Assembly: GCF_900110255.1 (NCBI RefSeq)
Contig: NZ_FODD01000009.1
Location: 62,001-126,000, forward strand
Direction of reading: 5' to 3'
Length of the DNA stretch: 64,000 bases
From: Actinacidiphila rubida
GTDB taxonomy: Bacteria; Actinomycetota; Actinomycetes; Streptomycetales; Streptomycetaceae
The translations under genes and the position numbers were made by a program. The stretch's first letter is position 1, and the number at the start of each line of letters is the position of its first letter. Below the pieces are notes generated by a model. It did no database searches. It was not told where the DNA came from and saw only the letters and a program-made list of their open reading frames with translations. Positions 24,851 to 33,018 of this stretch are shown piece after piece.

Positions 24851-25909
24851 ATGCCGGACGAGAAGCGCGTCATGGAGTTCCTCGAACGGGTGGTCGCCGA
24901 CCAGGCAGCCGCCTTCGCGGGGGTGTCGACCTCGTTGGGGATACGCCTCGGGATGTACCGGGCCATGTCCGGAGCGGGCACCCTCACCTGCGCCGAGCTG
25001 GCCACGAGGACGGGAGTCGCCGAACGGTACGTCCGGGAATGGCTGGCGGCCCAGGTCGCGGGCGGCTACGTGCTGTACGACCCGGAGCCGGGCACGTACG
25101 TCCTCCCGGACGAGCACGCGGCCGTCCTCGCCGACTCCTCGCAGCCGACGTACGTCGGCGGGGGCTTCACGATGCTCAGGGCCCTCTACGGCGCCGAGGA
25201 GGCGCTGGCGCGCGCCTACCTGACCGGCGGCGGCGTGGGCTGGCAGGAGTACGGGCCCGAACTGGCCGAGGGCGTGGCCGCGTTCTTCCGGCCGGGATAC
25301 GAGGCGGTCCTCGTCTCCGAGTGGCTGCCGGCCATGGAGGGGGTCGAGGCCAAGCTGCGGCAGGGCGCGTCGGTCGCGGACGTGGGGTGCGGCTTCGGGC
25401 ACTCCACCGTCCTGATGGCCAGGGCCTTCCCGCGGTCCCGTTTCCACGGCTTCGACTTCCACGAGACGTCCGTCGAAGCGGCCCGGCGGCTGGCGGCCGA
25501 GGCGGGTGTGGACGACCGGGTGACGTTCGAGGTCTCCGCCGCGGACGGCATCCCCCTCCCCGGAGGGGGCTACGACCTCGTCACGTTCTTCGACTGCCTC
25601 CACGATCTCGGGGATCCCGGTGCGGCTCTGCGGCGTGCCGAGAAGTCTCTGTCCACGGACGGGAGTTGCCTGGTCGTCGAGCCGAACGCGTCGGCCGAGC
25701 CGGACGGTAACATCCATCCGGCAGGCCGCTCCTTCGCGTCCACCTCCGCCGTTCTGTGCCTGCCGACGGCCCTGGCCCAGAACGGCCCGCACGCCCTGGG
25801 CAACCACTCCGGCCAGGCCCTGGAGAGGATCGCGGCCGAAGCCGGCCTGCGCCGGTGGAGGCTCGCGGTGGAGACGCCCACCAACCGCGTGTACGACGTC
25901 AGGCGGTAA
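24851..25909 (+). CDS. SAM-dependent methyltransferase with N-terminal winged helix (Rv2258c-like)
   Basis: The 352-residue protein starts MPDEKRVMEFLERVV after AAAGGTGAG. The first 80 residues form a winged-helix-like dimer domain (LTCAELATRTGVAERYVREWL). Motif I of the methyltransferase fold is VADVGCGFGHSTVLMARAFP at about residues 175-195, and GYDLVTFFDCLHDLGDP is the motif near the active site. Family members such as Rv2258c methylate small molecules. A gap of 117 bases separates it from the MFS gene, so it may also have its own promoter, but orientation suggests the same operon. Confidence 0.82.
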   Translation: MPDEKRVMEFLERVVADQAAAFAGVSTSLGIRLGMYRAMSGAGTLTCAELATRTGVAERYVREWLAAQVAGGYVLYDPEPGTYVLPDEHAAVLADSSQPTYVGGGFTMLRALYGAEEALARAYLTGGGVGWQEYGPELAEGVAAFFRPGYEAVLVSEWLPAMEGVEAKLRQGASVADVGCGFGHSTVLMARAFPRSRFHGFDFHETSVEAARRLAAEAGVDDRVTFEVSAADGIPLPGGGYDLVTFFDCLHDLGDPGAALRRAEKSLSTDGSCLVVEPNASAEPDGNIHPAGRSFASTSAVLCLPTALAQNGPHALGNHSGQALERIAAEAGLRRWRLAVETPTNRVYDVRR

Positions 25910-25960
25910 CCGGTGAAACCCGCGGCCGACGAGTTCCCCACCCCCTTTGGAGGACCACAC

Positions 25961-26878
25961 ATGCGACTGGGCCTTGCGCTTCCGGCCTTCGGCACCGAAG
26001 CCCACGCGGACGGGATCATCAAGGTCAGCCGTACCGCCGAGGACCTGGGATACGACTCGCTGTGGACCGGGGACCGGGTCCTGGCACCCCGCCGGCCGAG
26101 CGTGCCCTATCCGGGCAAGGACCCGGTGATGCCGCGGCACTACGAGAACTTCATGGACCCCCTGATGACCCTGACCCTCGCGGCCGCCCACACGGGCCGC
26201 GTCCGGCTCGGCACCAGCACGCTCAACGCCCTGTGGTACCCGCCGGTCGTCCTCGCCCGCGCGCTGACCACCCTCGACGTGCTCAGCGCCGGGCGCCTGG
26301 ACGTGGGACTGGGCCTCGGATGGATGCCGGAGGAGTACACCGCCGTCGGTGTGCCCTGGGAGGGCAGGGGTGCCCGCCTCGACGAGACGCTCGACGTCCT
26401 GGAGAAGTACTGGACCAGCGACGAGTTCAGCCACCAGGGGCCGTTGTTCACCGTCCCGGAGACCGTCGTCGGGCTGAAGCCGCACCAGCGCCCGGGCCCG
26501 CCCGTCCTGCTGGCGGCGTTCACCCCCGCCGGCATCCGGCGGCTGGCGCGGCGGGCCGCCGGCTGGCTGCCGGTGGGCATGCCGCTCACGCACCTCGCGG
26601 GCCTGTGGTCGACCATCCGGGACGAGGCGGACAGGGCCGGCCGGGACGGCGCCGAGCTGCGGATGGCGCTGCGGGTGAACCCGACGCTGACCGAAGCGAG
26701 GACCGAGCCGGAGCAGATGCCCTCGGCCGGCACCCTCGACCAGTACATCGCCTACGCGCGGGCCGCGGCCGAAGCCGGCGTCCACGAACTCTTCATGGAC
26801 CTGGGGCAGTCGCCCGCCACCGTCGAGGAACGCGTCGACATCGCGGGCCGGTTCATCGAGGGCGTCCGCGCGGGCTGA
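25961..26878 (+). CDS. Second luciferase-like (LLM) oxidoreductase, probably F420-dependent
   Basis: The 305-residue protein is started at ATG 25961 (MRLGLALPAFGTEAHADG), six bases after GGAGGA; an earlier in-frame GTG at 25913 lacks a site. Typical LLM features are GYDSLWTGDRVLAP, TGRVRLGTSTLNALWYPPVVLARALTTL split over two strands, and GRLDVGLGLGWMPEEY, close to F420-binding mycobacterial subfamilies. It ends the run that started at 22061. Having two unlike LLM enzymes in one operon with a methyltransferase suggests a multistep pathway. Confidence 0.88.
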   Translation: MRLGLALPAFGTEAHADGIIKVSRTAEDLGYDSLWTGDRVLAPRRPSVPYPGKDPVMPRHYENFMDPLMTLTLAAAHTGRVRLGTSTLNALWYPPVVLARALTTLDVLSAGRLDVGLGLGWMPEEYTAVGVPWEGRGARLDETLDVLEKYWTSDEFSHQGPLFTVPETVVGLKPHQRPGPPVLLAAFTPAGIRRLARRAAGWLPVGMPLTHLAGLWSTIRDEADRAGRDGAELRMALRVNPTLTEARTEPEQMPSAGTLDQYIAYARAAAEAGVHELFMDLGQSPATVEERVDIAGRFIEGVRAG

Positions 26879-26958
26879 CGGCGCCGGCATGACTGCCGGC
26901 CTGACGGCGCCGGCCCCCAGCGGCGGTACGGCCGCGACGGAAGCGGCGGTTGGGGACC

Positions 26959-26987
26959 TTGACGGCATTGGTTCAGTCCAATAGGTT
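26959..26987 (+). promoter_or_regulatory. Probable promoter of the glucanase transcript
   Basis: TTGACG at 26959-26964 is followed after 17 bases by TAGGTT at 26982-26987. The spacer contains the inverted repeat ATTGG-TTCAGT-CCAAT, a likely operator. A transcript from here would have a leader of about 400 bases before the GH16 gene, long enough for the small frame at 27070. Outside this promoter and that frame I see nothing else in 26879-27391. Confidence 0.5.
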
Positions 26988-27069
26988 CGCCCGCGCAGAA
27001 TCGCACACGGAACAACACCCCCCACATCGTCACCTGTTGACGAACTCCCATCTCCAGGGGAGGGCCCCT

Positions 27070-27300
27070 GTGGTTCCCCGACGTTCCCTCCCGGCCGCGG
27101 CGGACGCGCACGCTGCCGCGCCGGTGCACTGCTCGCCCGCGTTCCCCGCCCCCGCCGGGGCGGGGGGAGTTCCGCCCACCGTGACGGCGGCGGGCGTCTC
27201 CGGCCACGACCGGCCCGCGAGCGCCGACCGCAGGTTCCGCGCCCACCCCGTCCCGCTCGACCCCAACGGCACCGCCCACCCGTTCCGGCAGTTCGCGTAA
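27070..27300 (+). CDS. Possible small ORF in the glucanase leader
   Basis: A 76-codon frame starts at GTG 27070, about six bases after GGGGAGGG, and ends at TAA 27300. The third codon positions are strongly G/C, as in true genes here. The product begins VVPRRSLPAAADAHAAAPV and ends TAHPFRQFA; it has no known domain or clear signal peptide. It could be a small protein made from the glucanase transcript or the remnant of another gene. Evidence is codon use and the ribosome site only. Confidence 0.3.
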   Translation: MVPRRSLPAAADAHAAAPVHCSPAFPAPAGAGGVPPTVTAAGVSGHDRPASADRRFRAHPVPLDPNGTAHPFRQFA

Positions 27301-27391
27301 GGCCGAGCGCACCGCTCCCGACGGGTCGAGGCCGACGGAGGGTGCGCAGCGCACAGACACACCATCGTGCCCTTCTTCGGAGGTCAGACGT

Positions 27392-29122
27392 ATGCACCTG
27401 AACCTTGCAGGGCGGCGCCGCCGCGTAGGGATGAGAGCGCTCTCGGTGCTTTCCGTCGTCGCGGCGACGCTGGCGGCGACCGTCGTCGCCGCGGGGAGCG
27501 CCGAGGCGACCGTGCCCGCGCCGCCCTCGGGCTTCACCCTCACCTGGAGCGACGACTTCAACGGTGCGTCGGGGACCGGCATCGACCAGAACCTGTGGAA
27601 GTACGACACCGGGCCGGGAAGCACCTTCGGCACCGGCGAGATCGAGACCATGACGAACAGCACGTCGAACGTCTTCTACGACGGCCAGGGCCATCTGGTG
27701 CTCCAGGCCAACCACTCCGGCTCCGACCCGCGCGCGGGGTGGACCTCCGGGCGGGTGGAGACCCAGGCGGCGACGTTCGGGGCCCCGGCCGGCGGAGTCG
27801 TCCGCATCGAGTCCGTGCTGCAGCAGCCCGACGTCACGACCGCCAACGGCGCCGGCTACTGGCCGGCCTTCTGGATGCTCGGCGCGCCGCTGCGCAGCGG
27901 TGTGACCTGGCCGGCCTCCGGCGAGATCGACGTCATGGAGGACATCAACGGCCGCAGCTCCGACTTCAGCACCCTGCACTGCGGCGTGAGCCCGGGCGGG
28001 CCGTGCAACGAGTCGACCGGCATCGGTTCGGGTGAACGCGCCTGTCCGGGCTGCCAGACGGGCTTCCACGACTACGCGACGGAGATCGATCGCTCGGTGT
28101 CGCCGGAGCAGATCAGGTTCTACCTCGACGGGAACAACTTCTTCACCGTCAGCGCCAACCAGGTGGACGCGACCACCTGGGCCAACGCGGTGGACCACCC
28201 GTTCTTCATCATCTACGACCTGGCCATGGGCGGCGGCTTCCCCGACGCCTTCGGCGGCGGCCCGAACGCGGCCACGGTCTCCGGCGGCAGACTCGTCGTC
28301 GACTCGGTCGCCGTCTACAACAAGGGCCCCGGCTCCGGAGGCGGCGGTGGTGGTGCGGTCACCGGCCAGACGATCACCGGTCCCGGTGGCAAGTGCGTGG
28401 ACGTGGCGGGTGACGACACCGGTGGCGACGGCACCGCGGTCCAGCTGTGGGACTGCCAGGCGGGCGCCAAGGACCAGCACTGGACATGGAACGGCCAGAC
28501 ACTGCAGACGCTCGGCAAGTGCCTGGACGTCGCCGGCGGCAACAGTGCCGCAGGGACGCCGCTCCAGCTCGCCACGTGCAACAGCGGTGGCTACCAGAAC
28601 TGGGTGCGGCAGCCCGACGGTTCGCTGCGCAACCCGACCTCGGGCCGGTGCATCGACTCGCCGTCGGGCGGCACCGCCAACGGCACGCGGCTGCAGATCT
28701 GGGACTGCAACAGCTCCGGGGCCCAGCAGTTCGCCATCGGCACCCCGATCTACGGTCCGGGCGGCAAGTGCGTGGACGTGGCGGGTGACGACACCGGCGG
28801 CGACGGCACCGCGGTCCAGCTGTGGGACTGCCAGCAGGCGACGTCGCTCGACCAGAAGTGGACCTGGAACGGCCAGACCCTGCGCACGCTGGGCAGGTGC
28901 CTGGACATCGCCGGCGGCAACAGTGCCGCGGGCACGCCGCTCCAGCTCGCCACGTGCAACGGCGGTGGCTACCAGAACTGGGTCGCCAACGCCGACGGAT
29001 CGATGACCAACCCGACCTCGGGCCGGTGCATCGACTCGCCGTCGGGCGGCACCGCCAACGGCACGCGGCTGCAGATCTGGGACTGCAACGGCTCCGCCGC
29101 CCAGAAGTTCGCCCTGGCCTGA
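27392..29122 (+). CDS. Secreted GH16 endo-glucanase with two ricin-B (CBM13) domains
   Basis: The 576-residue protein starts at ATG 27392, eight bases after GGAGG, with a signal peptide (RRRRVGMRAL, hydrophobic core, cleavage near AEA-T at about 39). The GH16 domain spans about 45-310 with the catalytic motif GEIDVMED: nucleophile Glu178, Asp180 and acid/base Glu183. WPAFWMLG and the late FIIYDLAMGG strand also fit. A Gly linker (GSGGGGGG) leads to two nearly identical ricin-type beta-trefoil units with repeated GKCVDVAGDDTGGDGTAVQL and QIWDCN blocks. Likely activity is endo-beta-1,3- or 1,3-1,4-glucan cleavage. A LacI-type palindrome lies in its start region. Confidence 0.95.
   Translation: MHLNLAGRRRRVGMRALSVLSVVAATLAATVVAAGSAEATVPAPPSGFTLTWSDDFNGASGTGIDQNLWKYDTGPGSTFGTGEIETMTNSTSNVFYDGQGHLVLQANHSGSDPRAGWTSGRVETQAATFGAPAGGVVRIESVLQQPDVTTANGAGYWPAFWMLGAPLRSGVTWPASGEIDVMEDINGRSSDFSTLHCGVSPGGPCNESTGIGSGERACPGCQTGFHDYATEIDRSVSPEQIRFYLDGNNFFTVSANQVDATTWANAVDHPFFIIYDLAMGGGFPDAFGGGPNAATVSGGRLVVDSVAVYNKGPGSGGGGGGAVTGQTITGPGGKCVDVAGDDTGGDGTAVQLWDCQAGAKDQHWTWNGQTLQTLGKCLDVAGGNSAAGTPLQLATCNSGGYQNWVRQPDGSLRNPTSGRCIDSPSGGTANGTRLQIWDCNSSGAQQFAIGTPIYGPGGKCVDVAGDDTGGDGTAVQLWDCQQATSLDQKWTWNGQTLRTLGRCLDIAGGNSAAGTPLQLATCNGGGYQNWVANADGSMTNPTSGRCIDSPSGGTANGTRLQIWDCNGSAAQKFALA
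27433..27444. promoter_or_regulatory. LacI-type palindrome in the glucanase start region
   Basis: GAGAGCGCTCTC is a perfect 12-bp palindrome with the central GCGC-type core seen in sugar-responsive LacI-family operators such as the CebR box. It lies about 40 bases inside the coding sequence. No LacI gene is in the window, so control by a distant regulator is inferred. Confidence 0.4.
28371..29119 (+). repeat. Tandem duplication of the ricin-B lectin module
   Basis: Two units of roughly 370 bases, beginning near 28371 and 28745, share long identical stretches, for example those encoding GKCVDVAGDD and SGRCIDSPSGG. The high DNA identity indicates a recent in-frame duplication, doubling carbohydrate-binding capacity. 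Confidence 0.85.
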
Positions 29123-29205
29123 GCGCGCTCAGCCCAGGCACCGCACCAGGCGGTCCTCGGCCGCCGGTGACCGCGGGCACCCCCGCCCGCGGTCACCGCC
29201 GGCCG

Positions 29206-29463
29206 CTACTCCTCGGTCACCTCGATCGCCTGGGACGGGCAGCCGGACTCGGCGTCGCGGACCTCACGCCGACGCCCTTCGGGAGGCCGCGCGTCGAGCA
29301 GCACCACGATGCCGTCCTCGTCGCGCTGGTCGAAGACCCCGGGAGCGTTGAGCACGCACATCCCCGAGCCGCAGCACCGGTCCTGGTCGACGCCCACCCG
29401 CAGGGCGGGGTCCGGGCGGGTCGCTGCGGCGGACCCGGGGGCGGCGGGTCGGCCGGCCGTCAC
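29206..29463 (-). CDS. Ferredoxin ([3Fe-4S] type), partner of the P450
   Basis: The 85-residue protein starts at GTG 29463, overlapping the P450 stop as GTGA. An inner GTG at 29397 would give a 63-residue form starting VGVDQDRC, closer to the usual size. Cluster ligands are CCGSGMC (Cys30 or 31, Cys36) and GCPSQAI (Cys75), the pattern of small actinomycete ferredoxins that lack one Cys and bind [3Fe-4S]. It passes electrons to the P450 encoded directly upstream. No ferredoxin reductase gene is nearby. Confidence 0.9.
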   Translation of the reverse strand: MTAGRPAAPGSAAATRPDPALRVGVDQDRCCGSGMCVLNAPGVFDQRDEDGIVVLLDARPPEGRRREVRDAESGCPSQAIEVTEE

Positions 29464-30698
29464 CAGGCCACCGGCAGCTCGTGGACGCCGTAGACGGCCA
29501 TCTCGTGCCGGAACCGCAGGTCCTCGAAGGGGACGGCCAGCCGCAGGTCCGGCAGCCGGTCCAGCACCGCCGGAAGCGCGACCCGCAGCTCCAGCCGGGC
29601 CAGCGGTTGGCCCAGGCACTGGTGGACGCCGAAGCCGAAGGCCAAGTGCCGCCGGGCATCCGGCCGTTCGAGGTCCAGGAGGCCGCTCTCGGGGAAGGCG
29701 TGCTCGTCCCGGTTGCCCGCCCCGAGCATGCACAGCACCCCCTCGCCGGCCCGTACCAGCGTGCCGCCGACCTCCACGTCCTCCAGGGCGACGCGGGCCA
29801 GCCCGCTGTGGACGACGGTCAGGTAGCGCAGCAGCTCCTCGACGGCCGTGTCCAGCGCCGCCGGGTCGCCCGCCTCGTCCTGACGGGCCGCCCGCCGCAG
29901 CTGCCCGGCCTGCCGCGGATCACGCAGCAGCGCCAGCACCGACAGCGACGTCATGTTGGCCGTGGTCTCGTGCCCGGCCACCAGCAGCAGCCGGCCCATC
30001 GACGCGATCTCGTCGTCGTCGAGCTCGTCCCGGGCCACCAGCCGGCTGATGATCCCGTCGTCCGGCGCGGACCGCTTGGCGGCCGCCAGCCCGGCCAGGA
30101 ACTCCAGCAGCTCGCTCTGGGCGGTGCTCACCTCCTCCGGTGTCGCGTCGGTCCGCAGCATGGTGCTGCTGCACCGCTGGAAGAACGCGTGCTCGGAGTA
30201 GGGGACGCCCAGCAGCAGGCAGATGACGACCGACGGCAGGGGCAGCGCGAAGTCCGCGACCAGGTCGGCGGTGCGCTCCGGGCGGGCCGTCATCCGGTCG
30301 AGCAGGTCGTCGGCCAGCGCGCGCACCGCCGGGCGCAGCGCGGCCACCTTGCGGATCATGAAGTCGGCGGTGAGCATCCTCCGCAGCCGGGCGTGGCCGG
30401 GGTCGTCCATGCGGATGAACGTGGGGCGGTCCAGGGTCAGGGCCTGCCGGCCCGCGGAGAGGAACGGGAAGCCCGGCCGGGTCGCGTCGGCGCTGAAACC
30501 CCGGTCGCGCAGGACCGTGCGGATGTCGGCGTGGCGGGTGGCCATCCAGCAGGGCGAGCCGTCCCACAGCCGGACGCGGACCAGCGCCCGTTCCCCGCGG
30601 GCCTGTTCGTAGGCCGGCGGTGGATCGAAGGGGCAGGCCCCGCGGGCCGCGGGAACGGTGAGGGGGGCGGACGTGGACGGCTGTAAGGCGCTGGCCAT
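29460..30698 (-). CDS. Cytochrome P450 (CYP105-like)
   Basis: The 412-residue protein is started at ATG 30698 (MASALQPSTSAPL), about ten bases after GGAGGAG. The I-helix motif AGHETT is at 241-246, the K-helix ExxR as EELLR at 287-291, and the heme loop FGFGVHQCLG has Cys361 as the iron ligand. The K-helix region (LTVVHSGLARVALEDVEVGG) and the adjacent ferredoxin resemble the CYP105 family, which hydroxylates xenobiotics and secondary metabolites. No biosynthetic genes adjoin it. A dyad at 30777-30795 upstream suggests control by a MarR-like repressor encoded elsewhere. Confidence 0.93.
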   Translation of the reverse strand: MASALQPSTSAPLTVPAARGACPFDPPPAYEQARGERALVRVRLWDGSPCWMATRHADIRTVLRDRGFSADATRPGFPFLSAGRQALTLDRPTFIRMDDPGHARLRRMLTADFMIRKVAALRPAVRALADDLLDRMTARPERTADLVADFALPLPSVVICLLLGVPYSEHAFFQRCSSTMLRTDATPEEVSTAQSELLEFLAGLAAAKRSAPDDGIISRLVARDELDDDEIASMGRLLLVAGHETTANMTSLSVLALLRDPRQAGQLRRAARQDEAGDPAALDTAVEELLRYLTVVHSGLARVALEDVEVGGTLVRAGEGVLCMLGAGNRDEHAFPESGLLDLERPDARRHLAFGFGVHQCLGQPLARLELRVALPAVLDRLPDLRLAVPFEDLRFRHEMAVYGVHELPVAW

Positions 30699-30776
30699 GG
30701 GTGAAACTCTCCTCCGAGGCGGTACGGAAGGTGCCGAAGCGGTACCCGAGGCGTACGAGGTAGGTGCCCTCAGCAC

Positions 30777-30795
30777 TAGATGCCATAGGCAACTA
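30777..30795. promoter_or_regulatory. Operator-like dyad upstream of the P450 gene
   Basis: On the minus strand the sequence reads TAGTTGCC-TAT-GGCATCTA, an inverted repeat matching at seven of eight positions. Its size and TTGCC core resemble MarR-family sites. It lies about 80 bases before the start codon, near the expected promoter. Confidence 0.5.
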
Positions 30796-30945
30796 ACCCC
30801 AGGCTTACGCTAGTTCACCCTCCGTACCGACCGAAAGAGCGGTTTCGCGCCGTTCGGGCCGCCCCCCGTGACCGCCCTCCGTGACCGCCCCCCGTGACGC
30901 GTTGCCCTGCCCCACCCCCCGTCGCGGCCCGGAACGGAAGGGCCG

Positions 30946-31680
30946 TCAGCCGGCCGCCCGAGGTCGCCGGACGGTGATGTCGCCCATGTCGATGGCGACC
31001 AGCAGCGGCTCCGGGACGCGCTCGTAGTCGCCCTGCCAGGCGTAGCCGCGTCGCGTGGTGGGGATGACGATGCCGTCGACGTCGCGGTAGCCGGTGGCGT
31101 AGAGCAGCCCCGTCGCCCCGCCGAGGACGTCGACCGTGAAGTCGTGGCGGCGCAGCAGTCCGTCCGGGCCGAAGCAGGAGATCTGCCGGCGGGTGTGGCT
31201 CCTGATGTGGTCGGGGAACGTCACGAGGAGCCGCCGCCACGTTTCACCGTCGGCCTCCACGGGGGCGATCTCCTCGGTGGTGAAGCCCGGAAGGGTGTAG
31301 AGGAACGGCGTGTTCAGGTACGTCCACAGTGCTTCCCCGGCGAAGTAGGCGAGATGGATGTCGTCCCACGGGGTCTGGAGCTGATGGCCCCCGAACGACG
31401 TCTCCGGGTCGTCGCGCGTGTCGATGAGCGTGCCGTCACGGCGTTGCAGGACGACTCGGCGGGGCTCGAAGACCGCCTGCCTGTCCTGGCCGGGGAAGTC
31501 GATCGTCAGCCGCTCCCGGGTGGTGTCCACGTCGAGGCGCACGTCCTTGAGCGCGTCGTCCTGGCCCTTCAGCGACCACAGGGCCCCCGTGACGGAGGCG
31601 TCGACGGTGATCGACGTGACCTGGTTCCAGCGGTTCAGGCCGCCGTGCGCGGCGACGGCGGCGTCGAGTAGAGCGTTCAT
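30946..31680 (-). CDS. Conserved hypothetical protein in the ECF42 operon
   Basis: The 244-residue protein starts MNALLDAAVAAHGGLNRWN. It has no signal peptide or membrane helix. The pattern of alternating beta strands (ITVDASVTGALWSL, RLTIDFPGQDRQAVFE, YLNTPFLYTLPG, ISCFGPDGLLRRHDF) suggests a single large antiparallel sheet similar to LolA/LppX-like lipid-binding folds; that is a fold-level guess. It lies 64 bases after the sigma factor gene in the same direction and may be a target or third member of that module. Confidence 0.7.
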   Translation of the reverse strand: MNALLDAAVAAHGGLNRWNQVTSITVDASVTGALWSLKGQDDALKDVRLDVDTTRERLTIDFPGQDRQAVFEPRRVVLQRRDGTLIDTRDDPETSFGGHQLQTPWDDIHLAYFAGEALWTYLNTPFLYTLPGFTTEEIAPVEADGETWRRLLVTFPDHIRSHTRRQISCFGPDGLLRRHDFTVDVLGGATGLLYATGYRDVDGIVIPTTRRGYAWQGDYERVPEPLLVAIDMGDITVRRPRAAG

Positions 31681-31744
31681 GTTCTCCTCCTGGCTGGTGC
31701 CTTCACCAGGACGACGAACGGCGGGCGCCGGAACCGGACACGCC

Positions 31745-33016
31745 CTAGGAGATTTCCAGGCTCGCGATCCGCCGCTCGAAGGACACGCGCTCGGCCGGGC
31801 TCCGGGACAGCGCGACGGCGCGCGCGTAGTTCTCCCGGGCGGCGGCGTGGCAGCCGGCCCGCCGTTCCAGGTCGGCGCGGGCCGCCCAGTAGAAGGGGTA
31901 ACGGGACAGCTTCGGCTCCCCGGCCAGGGCGATGAGCTCGCGGCGGCCGGCGTCGACGCCGTCCCGCTCGGCCAGGGCCAGCCCGCGGTTCAGCGCCACG
32001 ACCGGGCTCCAGGCCTGCTCGGCGAGGAGCTGGTAGAAGCCGGCGATCCGGTCCCAGTCGGTCGCGCGGACCGACGGCGCGATCGCGTGCTCGCAGGCGA
32101 TGCCGGCCTCCAGGTGCCAGGGGGACAGGTGGTCCCCGGCGGCCGAGCGGGCCAGGTGCACCAGACCGCGCTCGATGCGGGCCGGGTCCCACCGGCCGCG
32201 GTCCTGGTCCTCCAGGGGCACGAACACACCGTCCTCGTCCAGGCGCGTCGGCAGCCGCGCGGCGCCGAAGCAGAACAAGGCGGCCAGGGCGTGCACCTCC
32301 GGCCGCGCCGTCGCTTCGGCGCCCAGCAGCAGCTCGGTCAGACGCAGCGCGTCCTCGCACAGGAACGGACGCACCGGGTCGTCCGGGTCGCTGCCGTGGT
32401 AGCCCTCGTTGAACAGCAGGTACAGCGCGTGCAAGACGGAGTCCCGCCGGGTGTCGATGTCGGGCAGGTCCGCCACGTCGGGCAACCGGCCCAGCTGACG
32501 CAGCCGGCCGCGGCCCCGGTGCAGCCGCCGGTCGATGGTCGGGGTGTCGACCAGGAACGCCCGGCCGATCTCCTTGGGCGACAGACCGCACAGCCACCGC
32601 AGGATCATGGTCACGTGCGTCTCGCGGTTCAGGCGGGGGTCGCACACCGCGAACATCATCGCCAGCTGGTGGGCGCTCTCCGCGGCAGGGGCCAGTGCCG
32701 CCTCGATCGAGGCGGTCAGCGCCGTCATCGTCGCCAGCTCGGGCAGGAACGAGCGGTGGCGCCGTTCGCGGCGGATGATGTCGACCGCCCGGTTGTGGGC
32801 CACGCGCACGAGCCACGCCTTCGGGTCCTCGGGCACCCCGAAACGCCAGGCGTGCATGGCGCTGACCAGCGCATCGTGGACGACGTCCTCGGCGAGCGGG
32901 ATGTGGGACGGACCCAGGAACCTGGTCAGCGCGCTGACGAGGTGCGCGTACTCCTTCCGGAACAGGTCCTCGACCAGCTCCGCGGACGACGCCGCGGCCG
33001 GGGCTCCGTCCACCAT
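31745..33016 (-). CDS. ECF42-type RNA polymerase sigma factor with C-terminal DUF6596/TPR-like extension
   Basis: The 423-residue protein starts at ATG 33016, two bases after the stop of the DGPF gene. Sigma region 2 is visible as AEDVVHDALVSAMHAWRFG and WLVRVAHNRAVDIIRRERR, and region 4 as LRWLCGLSPKEIGRAFLVD and IDRRLHRGRGRLR. The C-terminal half has the hallmark SVLHALYLLFNEGYHGS and a helical repeat region up to ERRIASLEIS. This extension defines ECF42 sigma factors, which have no classical anti-sigma factor and are usually encoded with DGPF/YCII proteins, as here. The extension is needed for activity in studied members. Confidence 0.93.
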   Translation of the reverse strand: MVDGAPAAASSAELVEDLFRKEYAHLVSALTRFLGPSHIPLAEDVVHDALVSAMHAWRFGVPEDPKAWLVRVAHNRAVDIIRRERRHRSFLPELATMTALTASIEAALAPAAESAHQLAMMFAVCDPRLNRETHVTMILRWLCGLSPKEIGRAFLVDTPTIDRRLHRGRGRLRQLGRLPDVADLPDIDTRRDSVLHALYLLFNEGYHGSDPDDPVRPFLCEDALRLTELLLGAEATARPEVHALAALFCFGAARLPTRLDEDGVFVPLEDQDRGRWDPARIERGLVHLARSAAGDHLSPWHLEAGIACEHAIAPSVRATDWDRIAGFYQLLAEQAWSPVVALNRGLALAERDGVDAGRRELIALAGEPKLSRYPFYWAARADLERRAGCHAAARENYARAVALSRSPAERVSFERRIASLEIS

Positions 33017-33018
33017 CC

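Noticed and set aside
22028..28480. A minus-strand open frame of about 2150 codons across the luciferase-like cluster and glucanase gene
   Set aside because: It is antisense to five well-supported genes with complete domain motifs. Long stop-free antisense frames are expected at this G+C content. The translation is rich in Arg, Gly and Pro without domains.
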